A DNA stretch of 6,388 nt from Armatimonadota bacterium (GTDB taxonomy: Bacteria > Armatimonadota > Fimbriimonadia > Fimbriimonadales > Fimbriimonadaceae), in the NCBI GenBank assembly GCA_023428805.1, contig JAEYWW010000388.1, forward strand, positions 1 through 6,388, written 5' to 3'. Shown piece by piece: positions 1 to 6,104 of the stretch. The notes beneath the pieces were generated by a model. The model made no database searches and had not been told where the DNA came from. It saw only the letters and a program-made list of their open reading frames with translations. How positions within the stretch are numbered: position 1 is the stretch's first letter; every line of letters starts with the position of its first letter. The position numbers and the translations under genes are program-made.

Positions 1-2
1 CT

Positions 3-1601
3 CTACAACCTCACGGGCAGCACTCGGATCCTTCTTTGCGGGTCTTGGCCCACGGCCTCCGCCACCAGCCGTCGGCCTTCGATCACCTGATGCTGGATTT
101 TCCGGGTTCGCGCATCGGCTGGCCCGAGTTCAATCGGCTTTCCGGTCGAAAGAACCTGCTCCACCGCTTGATTCGCCTCCGCGATTGCGGCGGTCTCCAG
201 GTCCTTGTCCCGCCCCCTGCCCCGAAGCGCGTCATCCAGCGCCGAAGCGATCTGGCTGAAGGTGTTCGACTTGACCACGAAGGTGGGAATCGAGCGCGGC
301 AGGTCGCGCAGCTTGTTCGGCTTGTTCTGCACCGTGCTCCGAATGGCGATGACCGCGTCGGCCTGGGTGATGTCGTTGGTGATCAGTGCGGCGGCCTTCC
401 GCTCCCGAATCGCCCTTTCCAAGCGGGTTCGGGCGATTCCGTAGGGATACACGCGCACCATTCCCTTCCCCGCATCGGTTGAACCGCCTTCCGGCTTGCG
501 TTCGCTCTTTTCTTCGCGCGGCAGTTCCTCCTGGGGTTGGGGTCGATGCGCGAGGGATGGAAACCGCTCGTTGAACCCGGGGTCCTGCATCTCGGGAGCT
601 TCCTCCCGCTGCACAACCTCCATCTGCCCCTGCCCGGTCCGGACCCGGATTTCGGGACGCGGAGCGACCCCACGCAGAAGCAGATCAACCGTCTTCTGCA
701 CGTTGTGATGCACGGCCAGCCGGTCGAAGTCGAGCAGTTCGACCACGACATCGAATGTCGGCGGGGCCTTGCGTTCGAGAACTGTCTTCTGCGTTCCTCG
801 CCTCTTCGCCTCGTCATCGCTGAGGGTGACCGCCTGAATGCCGCCGATCAGATCGGCGAGCGACGGGTTGAGCATCAGGTTTTCGAGGTTGCCGCCGTGG
901 GCAGTGCCGATAAGCTGAACGCCGCGTTCGCCGATGGTTCGCGCCGCCATCGCCTCAGCTTCGTTGCCGATCTCGTCGATCACGATGACTTCGGGCATGT
1001 GGTTTTCGACCGCCTCGATCATCACGTTGTGCTGCAGGCTCGGCGTCGGAACCTGCATTCTTCGTGCGGAGCCAACTGCCGGGTGCGGAATGTCTCCGTC
1101 GCCGCCAATCTCGTTGCTGGTGTCGATGATGACAACGCGCTTGTTCACTTCGTCAGCCAGGACGCGGGCGACTTCGCGGAGCTTGGTTGTCTTGCCGACA
1201 CCGGGCTTGCCGAGGAAGAGGATCGACTTGCCGGACCGCACGATGTCGTCGATCATGTCGATCGTGCCCTCGAGGGCGCGGCCGACGCGGCAGGTCAATC
1301 CGATCACTTTGCCCTGGCGATTTCGGATGGCGCTGATGCGATGGAGCGTGCGTTCGATTCCGGCGCGGTTGTCGCCGCCGAACTCGCCCACCGATTTCAC
1401 AACAAACTCGATGTCGTGCTCGCTGATGATGAGGTTTTCCCAACGCTCGACGGAATCGATGTAGCGAGTTTCCGCAGGACGTCCGTAATCGAGAACCACT
1501 TCAATGAGGTTCTTGAGGCTGGGAGAAGAGATCAGTTTTTCGCGGATGACCGGAGGCAGAACATCCAGGAGTTCCGCCAGCCCGTCAGAATAGGTCGGCA
1601 T
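3..1601 (-). CDS. R3H domain-containing AAA ATPase, Ycf45/SpoIIIAA-like
   Basis: This is a cytoplasmic P-loop ATPase with a C-terminal single-stranded nucleic-acid-binding domain; the family's exact role is not established. Residues here are counted from the in-frame TTG at 1610. Residues about 10-110 resemble the N-domain of SpoIIIAA-like ATPases. The ATPase core has Walker [10 protein letters not shown] (134-142), Walker B VIVIDEIG (208-215) and a GTAHG sensor-like motif (235-239). A charged, proline-rich linker (about 325-382) leads to a small alpha/beta domain (about 385-462), then an R3H domain (about 475-532) with the signature R503-x-x-x-H507. The TAG stop is at 3-5, so the gene is complete. 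I chose ATG 1601 over TTG 1610 because the AGGA at 1615-1612 lies 10 bases before the ATG but only one base before the TTG; this gives 532 residues. It lies downstream of the protease gene on the same strand but 536 bases away, so it is probably transcribed separately. The family call is secure; the function is unknown. Confidence 0.93.
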   Translation of the reverse strand: MPTYSDGLAELLDVLPPVIREKLISSPSLKNLIEVVLDYGRPAETRYIDSVERWENLIISEHDIEFVVKSVGEFGGDNRAGIERTLHRISAIRNRQGKVIGLTCRVGRALEGTIDMIDDIVRSGKSILFLGKPGVGKTTKLREVARVLADEVNKRVVIIDTSNEIGGDGDIPHPAVGSARRMQVPTPSLQHNVMIEAVENHMPEVIVIDEIGNEAEAMAARTIGERGVQLIGTAHGGNLENLMLNPSLADLIGGIQAVTLSDDEAKRRGTQKTVLERKAPPTFDVVVELLDFDRLAVHHNVQKTVDLLLRGVAPRPEIRVRTGQGQMEVVQREEAPEMQDPGFNERFPSLAHRPQPQEELPREEKSERKPEGGSTDAGKGMVRVYPYGIARTRLERAIRERKAAALITNDITQADAVIAIRSTVQNKPNKLRDLPRSIPTFVVKSNTFSQIASALDDALRGRGRDKDLETAAIAEANQAVEQVLSTGKPIELGPADARTRKIQHQVIEGRRLVAEAVGQDPQRRIRVLPVRL

Positions 1602-1610
1602 TTTGTCCAA

Positions 1611-1616
1611 ATCCTA
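1611..1616 (-). promoter_or_regulatory. Possible -10 box (TAGGAT) or Shine-Dalgarno (AGGA) for the R3H ATPase gene
   Basis: Read on the minus strand, TAGGAT at 1616-1611 lies 9 bases before the ATG at 1601. It can be read as a TANNNT -10 element that would start transcription almost at the start codon, or its AGGA core (1615-1612) can be read as a ribosome binding site. A weak TTGGTT (1638-1633) lies 16 bases upstream as a possible -35. The two readings cannot be separated from sequence alone. Confidence 0.3.
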
Positions 1617-1749
1617 ATTGTCAGACGCCCGAAACCAAACGAAGTCCGCATTAAGAAGACTTAATTGTTTCGGAGTTTTGCGGACAAAGGTCGCGGCCCG
1701 CAGGAAAACAGATTGTGATCGCTTGATCGGGAGGGGAATAGGCACTCCT

Positions 1750-1766
1750 CAGGTGCCGCGCACCTG
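1750..1766. repeat. Stem-loop, 7-bp stem with CGC loop
   Basis: CAGGTGC (1750-1756) is the exact reverse complement of GCACCTG (1760-1766), around a three-base loop. It is GC-rich and lies in the non-coding spacer. No T-run follows on either strand, so it is not called a terminator. Confidence 0.6.
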
Positions 1767-1808
1767 CCCCGCAAACACCGTCCGCCCCACGGTGGGTTGG
1801 CGCATAAG

Positions 1809-1899
1809 CCTCCAGGTTTGGGAGGAAGACGAGCCTCATGGAACTCGGCCCACCATTGTGTCCGCATATTCCTGGAGGGCCGAACTCCCAATCTTCCTC
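1809..1899. repeat. Cluster of interleaved inverted repeats
   Basis: Several complementary pairs share this stretch: CCTCCAGG (1809-1816) with CCTGGAGG (1871-1878); TTGGGAG (1818-1824) with CTCCCAA (1885-1891); GAGGAAGA (1822-1829) with TCTTCCTC (1892-1899); and CGGCCC (1846-1851) with GGGCCG (1877-1882). The first pair crosses the second and third, and some arms overlap, so they cannot all form together. The RNA or DNA could adopt alternative folds or a pseudoknot-like arrangement. No protein is encoded here. Confidence 0.5.
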
Positions 1900-1952
1900 A
1901 AAGCTTCAGATCGCGCGCACAGAGCAACAAGGTCGAGCACTCCTGGCGGGTC

Positions 1953-1972
1953 TGCACCTCTGGAGAGGTGCA
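1953..1972. repeat. Strong stem-loop, 8-9-bp perfect stem
   Basis: TGCACCTCT (1953-1961) is the exact reverse complement of AGAGGTGCA (1964-1972). In practice this gives an 8-bp stem with a TGGA tetraloop. It is symmetrical and would form on either strand's transcript. It lacks a following T-run, so it is described as a hairpin or possible protein-binding palindrome and not as a terminator. Confidence 0.6.
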
Positions 1973-2020
1973 CAGTACGCAGGCTGAAGTCCGCACCACA
2001 ATCTCCCGCACACAGTTTCT

Positions 2021-2121
2021 CCCTCCCCAAGCTGGGGAGGGCGGGGAGGGGTTGGCTTGCTCCACCCAAGCTCTCTGCTCCCCGCCAACCCACCCCCGGC
2101 TCGGGAGGGGAGAAGCAAGCC
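2021..2121. repeat. REP/BIME-like pair of GC-rich hairpins just after the protease gene
   Basis: The first hairpin is perfect: CCCTCCCCA (2021-2029) pairs with TGGGGAGGG (2033-2041) around AGC. A second, imperfect hairpin of similar sequence lies in opposite orientation at 2090-2110. Between and around them, GGGTTGGC (2049-2056) pairs with GCCAACCC (2084-2091), and GGCTTGC (2054-2060) pairs with GCAAGCC (2115-2121). Two related hairpins in inverted orientation directly after a stop codon are the layout of BIME-type repetitive extragenic palindromes. They could stabilise the 3' end of the protease mRNA. Copy number in the genome is unknown from this window. Confidence 0.5.
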
Positions 2122-2137
2122 TTGCACAACGAGGGGG

Positions 2138-3286
2138 CTATCGGCCTTCCGCCAAGGTCAGTTCCAGGGTCTTTGTCTGACCGACTGTCCAGACCGTCAG
2201 GGTCACTTTGGCGCCGGGCTTCTTGGCGAGCATGATCCGCCAGTAGTCTACGTTTGTCTTGACATCAGCTCCGTCGATCTTTGTGATGATGTCGAGCGGG
2301 CGCAGGCCGGCAGCTCCGGCGACTCCGTTGCGGGTCACGCGGGTGATAACCAAGCCTTGGGATGGCGGTTCGTTGGAAGACTGCATCCGCTCGGCGATGT
2401 CCGCTCGCGCGCCGGGGTCGGCGAGAATGCCATCCTCGCGGTAGATGTCGATTCCGAGCGAGCCGTAGCGGGCGCGGCCGTACTGCCGAATCTCTTCCAC
2501 AACCTCAACCGCCCGGTGGATCGGAATCGAGAAGCCCAGCCCGATCGAACCCTGGTTGGGGCTCACGATGGCGGTGTTGATGCCGATCAGTTCTCCCCGG
2601 GCGTTGCAGAGCGCCCCGCCGGAATTGCCCCGGTTGATCGCCGCATCCGTCTGAATCGCATCCACGATCAAGGAACCTTCGGTGGGAAGAGTGCGACCAA
2701 GACTGCTGACCACGCCGACACTCACCGTATTGTCAAATCCGAGCGGACTGCCAACCGCCAGCACCCATTCGCCCACCTCCAGCTTTTTGCTGTCTCCCAG
2801 CACCGCCGCGCGAAGGCCAGTCGCTTCGATCTTGATGAGAGCCAGGTCCGAACGCGGGTCGGTTCCGATCAGCTTTGCCGGGTAAACCTTGCCGTTTGAG
2901 AACTGCGCGGAGATGCCCGCCGCCCGCTCCACGACGTGATTGTTGGTGAGAATGTAGCCATCCGCGCTCATCACCACTCCCGAGCCCGAACCCGCCTGCT
3001 CCTCGACCACCTGATCGGAGAATAGGGTGCGATAACGCTGCGTTGTGGTGATCTTGACCACGCTGGGCGTCACCTTCTTGGCCGCATCGCGGAAATCAAA
3101 CGCCGCCCCCTCCGCAAGCTGAGCAGAAGTGCCTGAAATCCCGTTGCTGACGGGGAGGCCCAAGGGAGACTGCTTCTTGACCGAGCGCTGCAGCATCCAG
3201 CGGTCGGCCTGCATCGCGCCGAGGGTTCCCACGAAGACAGTCACAAAGATTCCAGCGGTCAGAAGAAGGCTCGTCTTGACGTTCAC
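2138..3286 (-). CDS. htrA: HtrA/DegP-family (S1C) serine protease, membrane-anchored, single PDZ
   Basis: This is an envelope quality-control endoprotease that degrades misfolded or damaged proteins outside the cytoplasmic membrane. At 382 residues, it has a hydrophobic N-terminal helix (about 5-23), a linker (about 28-62), a trypsin-like domain (about 63-265) and one PDZ domain (about 274-378). The catalytic triad is complete: H117 in TNNHVV, D147 in DPRSDLAL and S222 in GNSGG. The helix has no convincing cleavage site, so it is probably an anchor, as in DegS, although a cleaved signal peptide cannot be excluded. One PDZ makes it more like DegS or HhoA than two-PDZ DegP. The PDZ has an extra acidic/polar stretch at about 280-310. 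The start is GTG 3286, with GGAA at 3295-3292 five bases upstream. The gene is divergent from rlmN, with 66 bases between starts. The family call is firm; the symbol is used in the family sense. Confidence 0.95.
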   Translation of the reverse strand: MNVKTSLLLTAGIFVTVFVGTLGAMQADRWMLQRSVKKQSPLGLPVSNGISGTSAQLAEGAAFDFRDAAKKVTPSVVKITTTQRYRTLFSDQVVEEQAGSGSGVVMSADGYILTNNHVVERAAGISAQFSNGKVYPAKLIGTDPRSDLALIKIEATGLRAAVLGDSKKLEVGEWVLAVGSPLGFDNTVSVGVVSSLGRTLPTEGSLIVDAIQTDAAINRGNSGGALCNARGELIGINTAIVSPNQGSIGLGFSIPIHRAVEVVEEIRQYGRARYGSLGIDIYREDGILADPGARADIAERMQSSNEPPSQGLVITRVTRNGVAGAAGLRPLDIITKIDGADVKTNVDYWRIMLAKKPGAKVTLTVWTVGQTKTLELTLAEGR

Positions 3287-3295
3287 GGCAATTCC

Positions 3296-3301
3296 ATACT
3301 A
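3296..3301 (-). promoter_or_regulatory. Possible -10 element (TAGTAT) for the protease gene
   Basis: Minus-strand TAGTAT at 3301-3296 fits a TANNNT -10 box and lies 9 bases before the GTG start at 3286, so the transcript would have almost no leader. No -35 at proper spacing was found. It must compete with the weak GGAA ribosome-site reading (3295-3292). The divergent region is only 66 bases, so any promoter has to lie about here. Confidence 0.3.
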
Positions 3302-3336
3302 CGACGATTTTCCTCCCAAGGGTTTCCAGACCTGAC

Positions 3337-3345
3337 TGGTACACT
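3337..3345 (+). promoter_or_regulatory. Possible extended -10 promoter (TGGTACACT) for the rlmN-lpt operon
   Basis: TG at 3337-3338 followed by G and TACACT at 3340-3345 makes an extended -10 element. It ends 7 bases before the GTG start of rlmN, so transcription would begin at or beside the start codon, giving a leaderless mRNA. No Shine-Dalgarno sequence is visible before this GTG, which agrees with that reading. There is no recognisable -35, which extended -10 promoters can lack. Confidence 0.35.
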
Positions 3346-3352
3346 TGAACCT

Positions 3353-4429
3353 GTGAGCGATGGGCGGGCGGCCTTGATCGGCATGACCTCCGCCGAGCTG
3401 GAGGCGCTGGCAGTCGCGTCAGGAGAATCAGCCTGGCGGGGGCGGCAGCTTGCCAAATGGATTTACGGCAAGGCCGCGCAAACCTTCGACGAAATGCGTG
3501 ATCTTCCCAAAGCCTTTCGGGAGAAGCTCGCCGAGTCCCACGTCGTCAACCCGCTGTTTGTCGCCGACCACAAACGATCCACCGACGACGTGGACAAGCT
3601 CCTGGTCCACAAAGGCGACGGCGAGGTTTTTGAGTGCGTGCTTCTTCCCTACAAAGACCGGGTGAGCTGCTGCATTTCAAGTCAAGTCGGGTGCCCGATG
3701 GCCTGCACCTTCTGCGCGACCGGGCTGGGAGGATTCGACCGCAATCTCAGCGCATCTGAGATCGTCGGGCAGTATCTGCTCCTCCAGAGCATCAGCCCGC
3801 GCCGGATCAGCCGGATCGTGTTCTTGGGCATGGGCGAGCCTCTGCTCAACTTGCCCAACGTCCTCAAGGCTCTGGAAATTTTCAGCACGGAGGTTGGGCT
3901 GAGCCTTCGCCACATCACGATCAGCACCGTGGGACTCGCCCCGCAGATTCGTGAGCTGGCGAAGAAGGAGCTGCCGATCCATCTCGCCCTCTCGCTCCAT
4001 TCGCCGTTCGACGAAATCCGCACCAGCCTCATGCCCGTCAACAAGAAGTGGCCGGTCGCCGATGTCATGGACGCGATGAAGCAGTACCACAAGGCGACCG
4101 GGCGCAAAATCACCATCGAGTACCTGCTGATCAACAAGGTCAACGATTCGCCCGAAGAAGCTAAGGAATTGGCGCGTCTGATCAAGGGGACTCCCCACGT
4201 GGTCAACCTCATCCCCTTCAACTGGGTCGATACCGGACACGGCTTCTCGCGTCCGAGCCGCGAGCGGGTCCGAGCCTTCCGCCGGACTCTCGAATCTGCG
4301 GGGGTCAATGCCACCGAACGGATCGAGCGCGGCCACGACATCGCCGCCGCCTGCGGCCAGCTCGCGGGACAGCACAAGGGTCGATTCGGACGCAAGGAGG
4401 GCATATCCGCGCTTCCACTCTCCTCCTGA
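3353..4429 (+). CDS. rlmN: 23S rRNA (adenine(2503)-C(2))-methyltransferase / tRNA m2A37 methyltransferase RlmN
   Basis: This cytoplasmic radical-SAM enzyme methylates C2 of A2503 in 23S rRNA and, in well-studied members, A37 of some tRNAs, which tunes decoding fidelity. At 358 residues it is of normal length. The [4Fe-4S] motif CxxxCxxC is C114, C118 and C121. C107, seven residues before C114, matches the family's conserved Cys118 (E. coli numbering), and C334 in AACGQLAG matches the methyl-carrying Cys355, so both mechanism cysteines are present. GMGEPL (159-164) is the SAM-binding motif, and LALSLHSP (211-218) is also typical. The GTG start is preferred to ATG 3383 because the intervening residues LIGMTSAEL align with the conserved N-terminal LxGLTxxEL of the family. 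No ribosome binding site is visible, so the mRNA may be leaderless. The 3' end overlaps lptC by 25 bases, and the gene heads the rlmN-lptCAB operon. Confidence 0.97.
   Translation: MSDGRAALIGMTSAELEALAVASGESAWRGRQLAKWIYGKAAQTFDEMRDLPKAFREKLAESHVVNPLFVADHKRSTDDVDKLLVHKGDGEVFECVLLPYKDRVSCCISSQVGCPMACTFCATGLGGFDRNLSASEIVGQYLLLQSISPRRISRIVFLGMGEPLLNLPNVLKALEIFSTEVGLSLRHITISTVGLAPQIRELAKKELPIHLALSLHSPFDEIRTSLMPVNKKWPVADVMDAMKQYHKATGRKITIEYLLINKVNDSPEEAKELARLIKGTPHVVNLIPFNWVDTGHGFSRPSRERVRAFRRTLESAGVNATERIERGHDIAAACGQLAGQHKGRFGRKEGISALPLSS
4394..4400 (+). promoter_or_regulatory. Perfect Shine-Dalgarno AAGGAGG for lptC, inside rlmN
   Basis: AAGGAGG at 4394-4400 is the strongest ribosome binding site in the window. 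No ATG, GTG or TTG follows at usable distance in the lptC frame. The codon at suitable spacing that opens a signal peptide is ATC at 4405, four bases on. The site decides the start proposed for lptC. Confidence 0.65.
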
Positions 4430-4953
4430 TTGGTCTTCTTGTTTTTTTCGCGGGCTGTTCTGGCGGCAAAAAGAAGGTGGAGGAAACCAGCAATGGGTCC
4501 GACGACAAAGAAGTCGGCCCTGAACGTCGTATTCATTCAGAAGCCGTCGCAGTGGAGCAGAAGGATGAGGCCGGAAAAGTCGTGTGGATAGCCCGCGCGA
4601 AGTCCTCTCTGACCAAAACCCGCGAGAACGGAACCACCGAAGTCGAAATGACCGGAGTCAGCGGAGAGATTTTTCGGAACGGCAAGGTCGTCAGCCGCTT
4701 TGAATCCAAGAAGGGAATCGCCAAAGACGCCGACAAGTCCATCCTGCTGAGCGATGCCGTCAAGGTGACATCAGAAGAGCAGAAGCTCGTTCTCAACGCA
4801 GACCAAATCAGTTGGCGCGAAGCGGAAAAGCTGTATGATGCGCGGGGCAACGTCCGTATTGAAGGGGAGGATTTCCGCATGGGGCCATCCAAGCGTTTGA
4901 TTGCCAGCGGCGACCTGAAGAGAATCGGAACACCGGATCGGTTTAAGAAATGA
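4405..4953 (+). CDS. lptC: LptC-like LPS export periplasmic protein, predicted lipoprotein with AUC start
   Basis: LptC sits at the inner membrane and hands LPS from the LptB2FG transporter to LptA. The body of this protein reads as a single OstA/LptC-type beta fold: a glycine-spaced N-part, then LLSDAVKVTSEEQKLVLNAD, and an end with DARGNVRIEGEDFRMG and a basic KRIG tail. The only ATG, GTG or TTG in frame upstream of the body is GTG 4477, which would leave a protein with no export signal. Reading back in frame, the sequence from ATC 4405 is (M)RASTLLLIGLLVFFAGC, a near-ideal lipoprotein signal with lipobox FAGC and acylated Cys18, and a perfect AAGGAGG lies four bases before ATC. I therefore place the start there (182 residues). 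The remaining doubt is a base error or mutation, since C-to-G at 4407 would give ATG. It overlaps rlmN by 25 bases and lptA by 4 (ATGA). LptC identity rests on context and pattern, as sequence similarity in this family is low. Confidence 0.8.
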   Translation: MRASTLLLIGLLVFFAGCSGGKKKVEETSNGSDDKEVGPERRIHSEAVAVEQKDEAGKVVWIARAKSSLTKTRENGTTEVEMTGVSGEIFRNGKVVSRFESKKGIAKDADKSILLSDAVKVTSEEQKLVLNADQISWREAEKLYDARGNVRIEGEDFRMGPSKRLIASGDLKRIGTPDRFKK

Positions 4954-6104
4954 AGCGAAAGTTGACAATTTCCACCGCGCTCATCATCGCCGGTTCATTC
5001 GTGCTCGGCATGACTGTCTTCGCGCAAGACCCGAGCGAAGAAGAAATCACCGACCGGAAGGGCACGTTCCGCATCTGGAACTTCACCTCGCACGAAGTCA
5101 ATTTGGAGGACAATGGTCAGCGCAGAATCGATGCTGCTGGCAGCCCCGTCCGAGCGACTTCCAAATCGCAGGGATTGACGCTCGCAACCAAGAAGCTGGA
5201 AGCCGTCATCAAAACTCAAACGGGCGGAGGATGGGCGTTTGATTGGGCCAATCTGACTGGTTCTGTCCAACTCGACCAAGACACGATCAGCAGTCAGGGC
5301 AAAACCACCCGAAAGCTGACAACCGAAAGAGCGCGGATCGACGATGGCGCCGATCAGGCGAAGATCACTCTTCCCGTCAAGTTCACATTCACGGACATCC
5401 TCACTCCGGCTTCCAACATCCCGCGAACAGTTGCGATCAATGCCGGAAGCGGCGAAATTCACCTCACTCCTCTCAAGCCGAACACTCCTGTTTTCCTCAA
5501 ATCCGGAACGCTCAACAGCGCGGTCATTGACATTCTGCTCAAGTCTCAGAAAGATTCATCGACAAGCCAAGTGCGTTCCGGCAAGGTTCTTCTGGTCAAC
5601 GGAGAACAGGCAAAGCTGACCTTCCCGGGGAGCTTTGAGTTCGAGAACGAACGAGTGAAGCCGGGGGCGCATGGCGACTCCACAAGCAAGTCAAAAATCA
5701 CCGGATCATCCGGCGTTCTCAATCTGGTCGCACTGGACGCTCTCGACAAGCTGGAAAAGAACGAAAATCCATTGCTCGGCGCGACAATCGAAGGTCCGGT
5801 GACCCTCGTCATGGACAGCACGAACTTTCGAGAAGTCGGTGAGGACGCGGCTAAGAAGATTGTCAAAGAGTTCAATAATGTTCAAGCTTCAGGATCAAAA
5901 CTGACTTATAACAAAGCCGAGAACAAGATCAGGCTTGAAGGCCAGGTCAGCTATTCTTATGAAACTTGGCGCGACGGGGACGCCGAACGCAACCCGCTCA
6001 TCGGCAAAACTGCCTGGCTCGAAGTGGTCTTGGCTGCCGATGGAATCACCGCCAAAACGGTGCGGACAGGCTCAGGTTCAGCGAGCAAGGGCGGTGGTCA
6101 GTGA
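4950..6104 (+). CDS. lptA: Large LptA/OstA-like periplasmic LPS transport protein
   Basis: LptA polymers bridge the periplasm and carry LPS from the inner membrane to the outer membrane. At 384 residues this protein is about twice the length of E. coli LptA (185). A classical signal peptide opens it (KRK, hydrophobic stretch 6-23, probable cleavage after VFA at residue 25). The rest is beta-rich, with repeated patterns of polar and apolar residues. The clearest OstA-like unit is near the C-terminus, [20 protein letters not shown] (316-335). An earlier unit at about 60-110 has a similar shape, so two OstA-type units are likely. The tail (about 374-384) is Ser/Gly-rich. No transmembrane segment follows the signal, and there are no cysteines. 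The ATG start overlaps the lptC stop as ATGA, so it is probably translated by coupling; there is little ribosome-site signal of its own. Position between lptC and lptB supports the role. It could instead be a lineage-specific LptA/LptD-related protein. Confidence 0.78.
   Translation: MKRKLTISTALIIAGSFVLGMTVFAQDPSEEEITDRKGTFRIWNFTSHEVNLEDNGQRRIDAAGSPVRATSKSQGLTLATKKLEAVIKTQTGGGWAFDWANLTGSVQLDQDTISSQGKTTRKLTTERARIDDGADQAKITLPVKFTFTDILTPASNIPRTVAINAGSGEIHLTPLKPNTPVFLKSGTLNSAVIDILLKSQKDSSTSQVRSGKVLLVNGEQAKLTFPGSFEFENERVKPGAHGDSTSKSKITGSSGVLNLVALDALDKLEKNENPLLGATIEGPVTLVMDSTNFREVGEDAAKKIVKEFNNVQASGSKLTYNKAENKIRLEGQVSYSYETWRDGDAERNPLIGKTAWLEVVLAADGITAKTVRTGSGSASKGGGQ

Larger units (their letters stand above)
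1791..2094. repeat. 12-bp exact inverted repeat bounding about 304 bases
   Basis: GGTGGGTTGGCG at 1791-1802 is matched exactly by its reverse complement CGCCAACCCACC at 2083-2094. The pairing stops at both ends (1790/2095 and 1803/2082 do not match). A 12-base exact inverted pair within a roughly 500-base region is unlikely by chance, though G-rich composition raises the odds. It could mark the ends of a small non-autonomous element, but I see no clear target-site duplication next to it. Confidence 0.4.
1602..2137. other. 536-base non-coding spacer rich in inverted repeats
   Basis: No credible gene was found here on either strand. The open frames that cross it have no family-like motifs and are low-complexity (runs rich in P, G, R and S). 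It separates the stop of the protease gene from the start of the R3H ATPase gene, both leftward. It holds at least five strong inverted repeats (listed separately) and, next to the ATPase start, a possible promoter. None of the hairpins is followed by a clear T-run in the leftward direction, so a standard intrinsic terminator for the protease gene cannot be named. The best reading is one or more dispersed intergenic repeats or remnants of a small mobile element. Confidence 0.7.

Noticed and set aside
1602..1610. TTG 1610 as the start of the R3H ATPase gene
   Set aside because: The AGGA site is only one base away from it, which is too close, while ATG 1601 lies 10 bases from the same site.
537..1664. 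Long 375-residue open frame on the plus strand opposite the R3H ATPase gene
   Set aside because: It is an antisense shadow of a gene with clear Walker and R3H motifs. Its translation is rich in D, H, R and V repeats typical of GC-rich complement frames and has no recognisable domain.
1953..2041. Intrinsic terminator for the protease gene
   Set aside because: The hairpins at 1953-1972 and 2021-2041 are strong, but neither is followed by a T-run when read leftward.
1602..2137. CRISPR array or tRNA gene in the spacer
   Set aside because: There are no regularly spaced direct repeats and no cloverleaf or TTCGA-type tRNA core. The repeats present are inverted and irregular.
1618..2235. 205-residue open frame on the plus strand across the spacer
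   Set aside because: It runs through the palindromes and into the 3' end of the protease gene on the other strand. Composition is low-complexity and there is no supporting ribosome site or motif.
3682..4536. 284-residue open frame on the minus strand opposite rlmN
   Set aside because: Antisense shadow of rlmN, whose CxxxCxxC and other motifs are complete in the plus frame.
4477..4953. GTG 4477 as the true start of lptC
   Set aside because: It would leave a periplasmic protein with no signal, has no proper ribosome site, and would discard an in-frame lipoprotein signal peptide preceded by a perfect AAGGAGG.
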